From positions 112,561,783 through 112,625,782 of the forward strand of contig NC_081406.1 of assembly GCF_030272615.1 (NCBI RefSeq): 64,000 nucleotides of DNA, written 5' to 3'. Below, one piece after another: positions 44,931-57,000 of the stretch. The position numbers and the translations under genes were made by a program. A model generated the notes under the pieces. The model was given only the letters and a program-made list of their open reading frames with translations, made no database searches and was not told where the DNA came from. The stretch comes from Cryptomeria japonica (taxonomy: Eukaryota; Streptophyta; Pinopsida; Cupressales; Cupressaceae). The stretch's first letter is position 1; each line of letters opens with the position of its first letter.

Positions 44931-45990
44931 TCATAACACCTTGATACTTATTCCCAACTATCTTATTTTTTGAGTGATTCAGTCTTACATACCTAGGTTT
45001 ATTCACATGATGTTGTTCTTCAGTCATTATGGAATTCTCTAATGATGCCGGTGTGACTGGATCCACATTCTATACTGGTGCAATCTGTATTGGTTCATTT
45101 ATGATCATCTCAACTATCGGTTCAGAATCTACAGACCTTGAGTTTCCTCTAAAGTGATCATCTATCTTCACATTAGCACCTGCAATGATCTTCTGCAATC
45201 TTTTATTAAAACATCTAAATGCCTTTCTCTTAGATGAATCACCAAGAAATATTCCTTCATCACTTCTAGGATCAAATTTACCAACATACTCATCTCTCTT
45301 AATATATCATTTGCTTCCAAATATTCTGAAGTATTTAAGAGTAGGAGTATTACCAAACCATAGTTCATAAGGGGTCTTACTGGTTTCACCTTTGATGTGA
45401 ACTCTGTTGAAAGTGTAAATCATTGTATTTATTGCTTCTCTCCAGTACACATGAGGTAGATTTTCTTCCAATATCATGCTTCTAGTTGCTTCCAGAATAG
45501 TTATATTCTTCCTTTCCATAATTCCATTTTGCTAAGGTGTCTGGGGTGCTAATAGTTGTCTTTGATTCCATTCACTTCACATAATGTATTAAATTCCTTA
45601 GATGTAAATTCTCCTCCTTGATCAGATCTCAAACATTTGATTTTGTTACTGGTTTCATTCTCGACCATTGCCTTGTATAACTTGAATTTTTCAAAAGCTT
45701 TTGATTTCTCCCTAAGAAAAGTAACCCAACACATTCTAGAATAATCATCAATAATTAGCATAAAATATCTATCTCCCTGTAGACTTCTTGTTCTTGCCGA
45801 ACCACACAAGTCACTATGAATTAAATCGAGAACATTATTGGATTTCTTAGAAATACTCTTAAAGGTTGTTCTAACTTGCTTTCCCATTTGGCATTCCTTA
45901 CATACCAGATTATGAGGTTTCACAATATTAGGTAAATCCCTTACTACCTTAGTTGAACTGATCTTTACAATGCAATCAAAATTTATGTGA
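44931..45990 (-). pseudogene. pol: Copia-1 integrase (decayed)
   Basis: The first part is open (within 45549-46247): HSDLCGSARTRSLQGDRYF, LIIDDYSRM, and LRSDQGGEF with two catalytic aspartates. A frame change near 45548 and a TAG follow; NGIMERKN then keeps the catalytic Glu (45307-45519: TPYELWFGNTPTLKYFRIFG). The C-terminal linker (45168-45300) reads on with stops. Confidence 0.88.
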
Positions 45991-46400
45991 CAAAGTCTCT
46001 TATGCCATAACCAACTTTCATCAATATGTGCAATCAAACATGTCTTATCACTGTTGTTCAAATGAAAGATATTACCTTTAGTCTGATTACCGGTTGCAAT
46101 CTCCAATCCAGTTCTATTCATGATTTTGCATTTTTCATTCTTGAACTGTAACTGAAATCCCTTTTCAACTAATTGACCAACACTCAAAAGATTATGCTTC
46201 AAACCTTCAACATAATAAACATTGTTAGTATTGTGCTTACCATCCAAAGATATAGTGCCTTTTCCTTTGATTAAACAAGCTTTATCATCACCAAATCTTA
46301 CTAGACCTCCATTGTATTCCTAAAAAGATAAGAATTTACTTTTATCACCAGTCATATGATGTGAACATCCACTTTCAATGATCCATTCATTTTTTTCTTC
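45991..46400 (-). pseudogene. pol: Copia-1 protease and gag-pre-integrase domain
   Basis: The protease motif reads WIIESGCSHHMTGDK: Glu replaces the catalytic Asp (codon at 46376, in frame with the downstream ORF). YVEGLKHNLLSVGQL and the HHCC domain (WLWHKRLCHINF, LVCKECQMGK) follow. One stop lies between the active site and 46247. Confidence 0.87.
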
Positions 46401-46404
46401 AAAT

Positions 46405-47520
46405 TTAGCTGCCAGGGCCTGCTCTATCGGTGGGACAGTAGGTGTTGGTTGATCTTCTTTTTATTGCAACAAATTCCCATCCATTGTCTATCGGTTCTTC
46501 ATCAGAATTATCTGTAACTCCTTCATCAACATAGTAACATGATTTATCTCTGTTCATTTTAAATCTGTATCTCTGATATTTAGGGTTAGGCTTATATGTT
46601 CTTTTAGATTCCTCTCTCAATCTTGCATGTCTATCAGGACATCTAAATGCTATATGACCAACATTATTGCAATTAAAACATTTAAACAGTGGTTTACCTT
46701 CATACTTACTTCCAACTAGACCTTTAGGCATTTTCCTTGCAAATAGTGCTTCAAGTTCTTCCAGTTCTTCATTTTCCCTCCTGATATCTTCAAGTTCTTT
46801 TGCATACAGTGCTTTCCAATTAGATTTGTCAGATGATGATGATGATGATGATGATGATGTTGCAGATGATGATGCTTTGAAGGCTAAATCTGTCTTAATT
46901 GTAGCAACAGGACCAAATTCCTCAAGTTCAAATGCTGATAGTTTTCCAACCAAGGTATCTCTAGATACTGATGTATTAGGCATTGTTCTCAACTCATTAA
47001 TAGTAGTTACTTTCATTTTGTATGCCGGTGGCAAAGATCTTAAAACTTTAGAAACAATTTCACCTTCACTTAAGGATCCTCCACAATATTGTATTCCTAA
47101 AACAATTTCATTAACTCTTTCCATAAAAGCAGAAATTTTTTCATCTTCTTCCATTTTTAAATTTTCATACCTGACCCGGTAACATTCCAGTTTAGAAATT
47201 TTGACAGTGGTATCTCCTTCATTCAATGTCTCCAATTTATCCCAAATAGCTTTAGCAGTAGATCGGTATGATAATCCCATAATTTGCTGATTTGATAATG
47301 CGCTCAGAAGTACTTCTCTTGCTTTGCAATCATTTTCTTGATCTTTACCCAAAGTTAGTGGATTAGGTTGATTCGGAGTAGGACAAACATAGCCATTCTT
47401 TGTAACTTCTCATATATATCTTCCAATGCAATTAAGATGTGTTTCCATTCTGATCTTCCTTATACCATAGTTAGTTCCATCAAGTTTCAGATTGTCCTTC
47501 CTAAAAATGTTTGTTGCCAT
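46405..47520 (-). pseudogene. gag: Copia-1 gag (one stop near N-terminus)
   Basis: ATG at 47520 (MATNIFRKDNLKLDGTNYG). A TGA in place of a Trp codon near 47412 interrupts it; from 47352 it is open for 315 codons. UBN2-type gag core (AIWDKLETLNEGD, YRVRYENLKM, VLRSLPPAYKMKV), a Ser-run encoded by a TGATGA microsatellite at 46833-46863, then one zinc knuckle CFNCNNVGHIAFRC and a Lys/Arg-rich tail. Roles are particle formation and RNA binding. The ORF starts about 45 bases from the primer-binding site. Confidence 0.9.
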
Positions 47521-47563
47521 AGGATCTCCTCAAGCTATTAAGCTTCTGCAAAAAGAGGACTTA

Positions 47564-47575
47564 TCTCTAATACCA
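47564..47575 (-). other. Copia-1 primer-binding site
   Basis: Minus strand TGGTATTAGAGA, two bases from the LTR: the initiator tRNA-Met site with C-to-T type changes. Confidence 0.8.
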
Positions 47576-47577
47576 AT

Positions 47578-48684
47578 TGTTAGGAACTAGAAGAGAAACT
47601 GAGAGGGGGGGGGGGGGGGGTGAATCAGTTGTCCTTGAATTTCATCCAAATTATAACTTAATCAAACTTAATACTTAATACCGGTAAACTAAACTTAATG
47701 TCGGTTAACAGATTAGCAGTTAATATCAATATCGGTGAAACTTAATGCATGAAACAAAAAGAGAAATAATATCCATAACACATAACACATATATTTTGAC
47801 ATGGAAACCTTGTAAAGGGAAAAAACACGGTGGTAAACCTTACCCACAATCAGATGATACTACTGCAGATAGTATGTGTATACAAATGGGGTCTACATAT
47901 GCAGAAAGGCCAACCGCCTAGAGCACACTACTCAAACGGGAGTAGCAATGACTATAGTAGGATGGTTAAATCCTAGAATAATGTAATGTTCAAAATAGCA
48001 TCTCCAATGTTGGATTCAGTACCGATTAAGCTTTGATAAACACCTTCAAACCTTCCTTGAACCTTCTCTATGGTCTGCTCATATGATCTTCAATATTCAA
48101 ACATACCATGTTATAATACCATACCATAGCCATATCATATCTCTCATCTCACAAATGAGATCTTACATATATACAAAACCTAAGACCAAATGTGTAGGTC
48201 GGCTCACTAAGAATATTACAATTAAATCAATTACAAATAAGTCTTAATGTGATGCATCATGTCGGCTCAATACATTTACAACAATATCCAATCAATAAAT
48301 CATCTCCATAACGTGTTGTGTTGATCTGAAATAGATAACACATACTGGTCCATAACCTAGACCAATCTGTCGGTAATAAAAAATATGTCAACCCGATTAG
48401 ACCAATAACCAAAATACCAAAACCAAGTATCTGAACCATGTCTTCAATATAATCAAGTGATCTCCAAATGATAAAAAGTCATCATCAGTGTTGGTGAACC
48501 ATATAACCTGTCGGTGAGCATATATCGGTGACTATGCATATCACTGACCTTGCTGGTGAACACAATGTGTTGGTTCATTAGTAAACTAATATAACCATAG
48601 TGCCAAAACAATAATATAGATCTCCAGAAGGATAAGTGTTGACATCAATGACAAAACTAATGCAACACATCCATAATACCAACA
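47578..48684 (-). repeat. Copia-1 5' LTR
   Basis: The plus-strand edges are TGTTAGGAACTAG and ATAATACCAACA. It contains an unusually long G run (about 18 G, 47604-47621). A TATATAT box is on the minus strand at 48166-48173. Confidence 0.93.
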
Positions 48685-48689
48685 GGTCC

Positions 48690-50089
48690 AATCTGCAATA
48701 TCCTAGATGAGTATCTAGGATATACCAAATTTTGGTACTATTTGGTAAAATATATCCTTAAATTTTGGCTTTAATTCAACTTCCCTCATGCCCATTTCTT
48801 CTTCCACAAGAAATACACCTAATTACCTCTATGCCTCTATTTTCTAGTAACCTTGTTTTAGGTTACTAAGAGTTTCAATCCTAAAGAATATCATTAGTTT
48901 TCATTTACCTAGCTAATTTCTACAAAATTCACCTTATCAATTGAGATTTCTTCCAAAATTATACAAGGTTAGGGTTAGCTTAAAATATATTTGTAGATTG
49001 TGTTAATTCACCTTCTAGAGTGGTCGATGTCACCACTAGTTCAGGTTGTACTTTCACCTTCATGTATTTTGTGCTAAGATAATGACTTTTGAGTTTGATT
49101 ATGTTTCTTTTAGAATGAAGTGTTCAAACTTCTTTTGATTTTTCATACAACCTTGGGTCACTACAACATGCAAAAATAAAGAGAAAAAAACTGCATAAAG
49201 CAAGGAAACAACATATAGGTTGGTCATTAATTATTGGATGGAAATTTTGAAATGATTGGATCAATTCTACAACAATGTCACTACTTGAGCTAAGAGTCTA
49301 TAACTTGAACTCTCTCTAACAAGTGCAACACCTTCAGGAATCATTCATTATTGATTTTGTTTGTATTTCATGTATTGGCAATCCGCGTGTCAATGATATT
49401 TTTAATAAATGGTGCAAGTTATGACTTAGTAGCTGAAAATATGGTTATTGGATATTTATTATACTTTTTGGGAAATAGTGTAGTTCAATTCCCCTCACTA
49501 CTATAATGATATATAACATCTTTGCATGGTTTGTGGTTAGGATTTTACAAAAGAAACATACAGCTTTGGAGTGTATTTGATGATTGGGTTATAATAACCC
49601 AAGATGTCCATATGTTATGCTATAGGGGATGCTTTTAGTATCATTGATAAAAGATTGGGTATAACATGAGACAATAGTGAGGAAAAATAACTAGAGAGGA
49701 TATTTTCTCTTGAAATAAGTAATCCTATGTAGTAATATCCAAAAAAATTGTTGGGAGAAAAGTTAAAACCCTTATATACGACAATCAATTACATCATCAT
49801 GCTTTAGTAGACTGCGAGTCCGCTAGTGGATAGAGAATATTATTGGACTTGCTTGACATTAAATGCATATCCAATCCATCGAAGTATGGATATTCAACTT
49901 TAGTGGGCCTCAAGGTCACTAATGGATAGCAAGCAAGAAATAGAGTTCTACAATTGTGCTTTGGTTCCAAAGACTCCAATAAGGATCAAACATCCACTAA
50001 CTTCAAAAGAATGAGTGTCAAGTATTTTTTGAAGAGAAAAACATGGTTTATGGACTCAAGAAAATATTATAAGATTTCTTCAAATGAGT
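48690..50089. other. Old intergenic or relic sequence
   Basis: AT-rich, with no ORF or motif that I can support. The first bases continue the relic gene broken by Copia-1 at 4847. Confidence 0.4.
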
Positions 50090-50860
50090 GGAAATTTTAA
50101 ATGTATGTTGGGTCCCCATTTCATCTCATGGCTAAATGGGGTGTGCTATGAAACCTCATAGCAAAAATGCTACATAGAGTCAATGGGAATACCTCTCTCA
50201 TTCAACCTAATTCTATCTATATTTGTGGCTTTGATAATTTTTGGTAGACAATTGTTAGGTACAATCACATTCAATATTGCTATAGGACATGTGACATTAT
50301 CCATGTCATGCCCGATAATCTAACATATAAATTTCTTCTAGGTAGACCATGGATTCATTTTGTGCAAGTAATTTTATCTACTCTTCAGTGCACAATCAAA
50401 TTCATACACAACTAATGAAAATGGAAGATGATAAAAATATGTATAGTTGCATCCAAAAAGATGTAGGATGATTTACATATTTCCTTGATGCTACAGTTTC
50501 ATCTATAACCAAAGAAGACACATTGTATTTTATTGATGATACTTTCTTTGAGGATGAATGGGGTTGATTATAATTTACACCAAGCTTTTCCAAATAATAC
50601 AAAGTCCTATAAGTTATATCCAAAGCCTCGAAGTAGCCTTGTGTTTTGTTCATCCAAGCTACTTGTAAAACTCTTCTAACTACTACTTCTTCTTCCAACA
50701 CATATCTTGATAATGATTGGGGCTCTTTAATATTCACCTCACATGGGCAGTATCATACATTTTATTTGAAAATACATTATGGGGTTGGTTTTAAAATCCT
50801 TTCTAAATTTAGCTTTAATAAAAATTATTTAGGGTTTCTGGAATAAAGTGTCAAGGCTCT
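50090..50860 (+). pseudogene. Gypsy-type protease relic
   Basis: Plus-strand 50230-50405 reads GFDNFW, stop, then MPDNLTYKFLLGRPWIHFVQ and STLQCTIKF. The LLGRPWIH phrase is the C-terminal hallmark of gypsy aspartic proteases. The active-site part is not recognisable. The downstream sequence to about 50860 may be the adjoining linker but has many breaks. It is a remnant of an old gypsy element on the plus strand. Confidence 0.6.
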
Positions 50861-52942
50861 TGTGAAATACAGATCACACTTCTCTAAAGATGGTTTAGGA
50901 TTCTAATATCCTCCTTTTCCAACATCCCTTCCTTCACTATCTAATACCTCCATGTCTTCTTCTTAAGAGAAGTCAAACCTCTCTCCATAAGATAAAGGAT
51001 TACTTCTTGCTCTTCACCTTCCATCTAAACAAGAAAATATTTTTTTAATGCTTCTTATATACAACCTTGTTCTTCTTCCTCAAAAGAGTAATAAATCTCA
51101 TAAACATAAAAAAAAAATCCTTCTTTTTGTGCATATCGTAAGTGCATGGTCATTCCACTAATGAATGTCAAGTTTTGAAAAGTAAAATACAACAACTTAT
51201 TAAATCTTTTATCATTCAAATGACAAGTGATTGTGAGTTTCACCTTTGTCACATACTTTCTAAATAACACTTCTTTCTACTGTGTTGCTCATCATTGTGT
51301 GGCATTTATAGCTCTATATGGTGGCTCATTTTCATTCATAGTGGTACAATCTCATGTGCAATAATTATTTTTCTAGGGTAAGCAACATAATATTCTATAG
51401 TGTGGTTGCTATTATCTACACAATAGGGGCATGGACAAACAATTTTTTAAGAAAGCATCCTTGCTTGAGGATCTCCTCTCCTCTCATGTGCATCCTTGTT
51501 TTAAGATATTCTTCCTTTGTGGAGGTAGATATCCTTAGACAAGTATCCTCCCCTCTTTGCCTCTTTGATAGCCATTTTTCCTTTATAAATATCCATTTAC
51601 ACTTGTTACAAGATACTCCCTTTATAAAATTATATATTCCTTTCTTGAAGATTTGCATCCTCTATAAGGATTGTGTTCTAAGTTTAGACATATGAATTCT
51701 TGAAAAGGATATCTCCTTGGTGTTGATGGTGTTTATCATTAGTATGGATCTATGTCTTCCTTGAAGATATTAACATACAAATATGTTGACATCTTAAGGG
51801 GGGTGTATGACCCTCATAAACCTTGATCTCATTGATGTATCCCTTTGTGGTGGTGATTTTTTTTATAATTCTCCCTTAGGTGTGGTTATCAATTTCTCCA
51901 TTAGTTATTTGATTTTCCTTTGTTCTTGTGAGAACGTGTGCTCTCTTCACCTATGGATCACCTAGTATAGCATAGCTTTCTAGTTGTGATTGTTGTTGTT
52001 TACGCTTCCTAAGGCATTGATCTCCTAGTATAGTATGGATTGCTACTATAATAATTTTGTTGCACCAACTGTCACCCTAGTGTCATAGATTGTAATAGTG
52101 TGCCCTCTCTTTTGTCATTTCAAGCTTATTTGGGTTTTATCCTATTTTGAATTTCAAGGCACTTATTTCACACTTAAATGTCATCAATCCAAATTTAAAT
52201 TCCAGATCCAATATCAAGGTCCTAATATCTCACTTCCCATTAGAGAAGAGCCTATTTCATTGGGACACTATCAATCCACTCTTGTGTTTGGTGCTTTTTT
52301 GTCAAAATTATGGGGAATTAATGTGTTGGCCTTAGCATTGCAAAATTTGGCCTCAAAATTTTGACATGATCATTATAACTCAACTAAAATGCAAAAATAC
52401 CTTAAGAAACCTATATAAGATGTCATCTCTAATTCGTTTGAACATCCTTACACAAGCTATCATTCCAATTCAAGATCAAATATTATTCCATTAAGAGAAA
52501 ATTTGAGTACAAGGAGCATCAAGCTACAAGAAGGTGTCTTCAAGTATGTTTTCATGATGAATTTTGTTATGATTTATCATAGTATTGCATTGAGACTTGG
52601 AGGACTTATCTAAAGAGCATTGCATCAACAATCAAATGTATAATGATTTCATTTCAACACTTCAATTCAACATTTCATTTCAGATTTATCCTCTACCCTA
52701 CTAGAGGTAAGCTATTTTTTCTAATCAATTGTAGCTATAGTGGAGGTTAGAACCTACCTAGGATTTGACTTAGGCAAGCCCCTATACAAAATAACACCAT
52801 TTTTCTCCTCTTTTATGCATTTATAGGTTCATATATAAGTTATAGACAAATTTTGAAGGTAAAGGAGCATAATGCAAACAAATATAGAGGTTTCTAGAAA
52901 AAGTTCACCAAAAAAGGCCTAGATAATGGTGCCTATTGCCAG
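50861..52942. other. Unassigned relic sequence
   Basis: No supported gene. Short frames on both strands lack motifs. LARD-2 inserted at its right end (TGTTC, 52943-52947). Confidence 0.4.
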
Positions 52943-52947
52943 TGTTC

Positions 52948-53855
52948 TGTTAGGGTTCCCATAGATACTGAGAGGCGGGGGGGTGAATCAGTATCTGACC
53001 GGTAATGAAGTTTTCTTAAAACTGAATATGCAAAATATAAAGTAACAGTATACCAATATGCAAGAATTAATGCAAATAACATAATCAAAAGCATCCACAT
53101 GAAAAGAACACCATAACACAAGATGTTTAACGAGGAAACCCGGTGTGGGAAAAAACTCGGTGGGATTTGTGACCCACAATATTCACTTACTGGCCAATAA
53201 GAGAATATTACTTACAATAAGGGGCCTGCACATGCAGGAAGGCCAACTGCCTAGAGCTCACTGCTCAATAAGAAGTCACACTGACTTACAATAAGGATTT
53301 ACACAAATCCAATATTCTGTACTGCTTTACAATAGCATCTTCAATGCCAGATTCAGTACTGGTTCTTGCTCTATTCTTTACATATACCCTTGACCTACAA
53401 TTCGCACATTAGGTCTGCCTTATAATTTTTTTATTACATTCTATCCATATCCTACAAATGCCTACAATGATCTCTTTTATATACAAGAGTCATTTTACAA
53501 TTTGCCAAGTCGACTTACAATGATAAACAAAATATTACATATCAGAAATCCTGTCGGCCTCTGTGCCGGTATACATATTTCCTTCTATGCCAGTGTACAT
53601 CTTCTGTGCCGGTGCCAATGTAGATTGATTTTGTTGATGCCGGTGCACTGTTTTGTTTGAGTAAAGCTTTGCCAGTATAATGTCTTGTTGGTGCCATGGG
53701 ATTGCAAGGTTTCCTGAGTAATGCTTTTCCGGTGCCATAGGATTGCAAGGTTGCCTTAGTAATGCTTTGCCGGTGCCATAGGATTGCAAGGTTGCCATCA
53801 ATGACAAAACCTTCAATCACACATAATGTCTCATTGGAGTGTCCATATGCCAACA
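52948..53855 (-). repeat. LARD-2 3' LTR
   Basis: Same ends as the LARD-1 LTR (TGTTAGGGTTCCC; CATATGCCAACA). TATATAAAAG-type box on the minus strand near 53473-53482. It contains a 41-bp repeat (GTGCCATAGGATTGCAAGGT plus 21 bases) at 53691, 53732 and, partial, 53773. Confidence 0.93.
53691..53796. repeat. 41-bp U3 tandem repeat in LARD-2 3' LTR
   Basis: Two full copies and one partial; the 5' LTR has one full and one partial copy (59491-59555). Confidence 0.85.
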
Positions 53856-54025
53856 ATCTCCCCCTTTGGCATTGCTGGCAACACTCATGAGAAATTTCAA
53901 AAGGTATCCAAAAATGTGTAGTCCAAAAAATGTTACCAAAAATGTTTACTAAAAATGTGAGAGCTCCCCTTGAGCATGTGATCCCTGTGTTTTGAATTTT
54001 CTCATCTACTACTCCCCCTTTGGCA
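53856..54025 (-). other. LARD-2 polypurine tracts
   Basis: A terminal tract is at 53856-53870 and a second at 54012-54025 (minus strand CCAAAGGGGGAGTAG). The ORF2 frame reads through both, giving FVIDAKGGVV at the second. Confidence 0.75.
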
Positions 54026-57000
54026 TCAATGACAAAGGTTAGTAGATTTTGCAGTTGTACCAATTTATAACCTCGACCTTGTAGTTGGGTAGTTATTATC
54101 TGAAGAATATCTCCCAAAATTAAGTTTATGCCATCCATAAACTTCTTGCTCTCCTTTATTGCTATCTCAGTTCTGTATACTGTACCGGTGAGATGCTGCA
54201 AGTGCTCTATCGGTGTTTTGCTACCCTGTGTTAGTGCCTCTGAGATTTCCTTACGCAGAGATGCTAAATAGTCCAATCTTGGACTTAGTTTAGATCTCAA
54301 AAATTTTGCCTTGTTTATTATTTTCTCTTTTTCTCTTTCTAATTTAAGCAATTCTTCCTCAAAATTTGTTATCTTTTCCTCAAAAACTGATAATGTATTG
54401 GGTGAGTTAACAAAATTATCAGCAAGTTTATTGATCTCTTCCTGTACCTTGCTCATCTTTTTGTCTACATCCGTGGTCAAAAAGTTTATCTTACAGGTGT
54501 CTTTGTACAGAGTTTTGTACTCTTTCAATAAATTGCACAGTTCTGGTAGAAGTGTGTCAAATTCCCTGTTACACCTCTTTATTCCTTCCTCAAAGAATTT
54601 ATGTTTCTCTTTTTCTACACTCTCCTTTACAGTTTCTACCTTTGTTTGCTGAAAATTTCCAAAAATATATTTACAAAGTGTATCCAACTAGCCTAAAGAA
54701 TCTTTATTGGCTATATTACAATTGGGAGCTATTGATTTCAAAACTGGAATTGAATCATCTATCGCTTTATAGGCTTGTGAGCTATAATCAGTTATTTTCT
54801 TGATAGATTCGAGCAATACCTCTATTACATTTGATGGTGACCCAGTAAACTGAGTGTTGTTGGAAGTGACCATGCTGGTATTGACCTCTGGTAGGTTTGT
54901 TTGTGTCTCCATCTCTTTAAGCACAGTTTTTCCTGCATCATTTCTTACCGGTGGCATCTATTCTGGAGCCTTTAGCTCTGTTGGTTGCTCTGTTTGTGTT
55001 CCAGATTCCATCTTTTTCTCTGAATCTGCTGCCAGTTGCTCTTTGTTATCATATTTATCTGTGGTATCCTTATCTACCACTATGTTGATTTTTTGAGTAT
55101 CAACATTCACAGTATATAGGACTTCAGGATTAGGATTATTATCCTCTGTGTCCATGCTCTTAGCTGTCGGTTGATCTTCTGCAGTTGTTGTTTTTACCGA
55201 TGGAGTATTTAAAGGAGGTGGGGGTAAGTTGTCTCTAATTTTGATACTTGGTGGTCCACCAACTTTACCTTTCCCTTTGTCCTTTTGATATACCAGAATG
55301 GGCTTGGGATTCCTATATTCTTCTTGTTTTTCTTTTTCAACCAAGAATATATCCCAACCATTTTCTGTTTCCTCTGAGACCTCTATAACTCTACCTGCCA
55401 TCAGTGATATTTGTCGGTGTGCAGTGGAAAAAACTATCCGGTTGGCCTGAGCTATCAAACCATCAATTTCCTTACGTGAGTTGACTGGGTATACTGCAAG
55501 TAATTTTTCTATTTTGATTTTCTTATCCAACTCAACTATTCCTTGCCTTCTGGCCTCAAGTCTTTTATATAATTCATCAGGAATTTCATTTAGGACTTGC
55601 ATCAAAAACTTTTTATACATGTCCATGTGTAATATAACACTTTCCTCGACTTGTCCTTTCTCATCATCTGATAGGGTGTCATAGATTTTCCCTATGTTTT
55701 TCAATTTACCTTCCTCTGTGATCTCATTCAGTAATATGTCAAAAGGGGTCAAGTCAGTGCTTGTCTTCTTCTTCTTTTTGGGGGTCAGCTTTTTCTTAGG
55801 TGTGGTTTTCTTGACTGGAGACCTCACAGCTTGTTGCTTCTGTCTTGTCCTTCTAGGTGAAGGAGTGGATACCGGTGAGGGGTCTCTTTTCCTAACAACT
55901 CTTTTGAAGGTTGCTGGCATATCTCCTTTTGAGGAGGTATCTACCGGTGATAGATGAGTTTCAGGCTGTTGGGCTGCCAACTCTTCTTCTGTTATGCCGG
56001 TTTTCTTTAGTGCATCTTCCTTTATTGCTTTTGCTTGCCTGGTTCCTTTCCTCACACATGCCTCAACTTTCTTTACTCTCTTTTTAGATTGAATTTGACT
56101 TTTGATGGTCTCAGCACTACCAAATACTTCTTCCTTTGGTTCATTGGGGGCTTCCAGAAGTGCTTTGGCATAAGTTTCCACTATGTGGTCATCTGTTTCA
56201 TACCCCATCTCTATAACCTAGATTGTTCTTGGGATGACTGCTTCCATCTAGATCTCATCCTTTTTTATTACAAAACATATGTCATCTTTGTATTTGTTAA
56301 CAATTTCCTGTGATAGTCTGATTCTTTTATTCATTTTGACCTTTAGTGCTTGAAAATACTCATTGATATTCTTTTCTCTGTTTTCACCCATGTTGTTGAA
56401 CAAGTCAGACAATTGTTTTCCTACCGGTATGTCGAATCCAAAATCCTTGTTGCCTATACCGGGAGCCTGTTTGGTTATATGTAACATTAAGCACACAAGC
56501 AAATTTCCAAATCTAAAGGTTCCTTTCTTATCCTTCTTGATTTTTGCTAAGTTGTCAATTAACTCATCTTTTAATCATTCACAGATATCAATTTTTACAT
56601 TATCCTTAACCATGTCATAAGCACTTTTTATGCATAAACTGGAAACAGAGTTAAGCCTATTTTCATGAGTTGCTTTGTAACCTAGAATCATGCTAATGAA
56701 TCTCACATTTGTATGGGTCACATCATTAACCCTCAATGATCTTTTGTCGGATGTTGCACCAGTTAATTTCATTACTAGGTCATTGGAGACCTTCTTGGTT
56801 TTGTCGGGTTTGGTCCCGGTGGAAGGTAACCCTGTTACTGCTTTCACAGCTACCTTTGTAATTTTATGCACTGAGTCAAGCCAAAAGAATGAGCCATGTA
56901 CCCTGCTAAGAACTATCCTAATCACTTCCTTGGGAAATTCAGGAATGTAGAGGATTTCAGTGAATCCTAGGGTTTCAACAATTTTATGTTCAGGTTTCAC

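Larger units (their letters stand above)
4852..48684 (-). mobile_element. Copia-1: full-length Ty1/copia element, interrupted by Gypsy-1
   Basis: It is flanked by the 5-bp duplication GGTCC (4847-4851 and 48685-48689). The 5' LTR is 47578-48684. The 3' LTR is split into 4852-5860 and 42917-43002 by Gypsy-1. The internal region, 43003-47577, encodes gag, protease, integrase, RT and RNase H on the minus strand in copia order. LTR lengths without the insertion agree (1107 and about 1095 bp). Over the first ~150 bases of the LTRs I count about 6% differences, more than in the elements nested inside it. Coding regions carry stops and at least three frame changes, so it is dead. Confidence 0.93.

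Noticed and set aside
49797-52364. Candidate host exons in the least repetitive stretch
   Set aside because: Only a gypsy protease relic is recognisable; other frames are short, unconnected and lack plausible splice structure.
53542-53855. Protein-coding continuation of LARD-2 ORF2 into the LTR
   Set aside because: The frame is open into the LTR, but the repeats in U3 produce the sequence and LARD-1 stops earlier, so I treat it as read-through and not as a conserved C-terminus.
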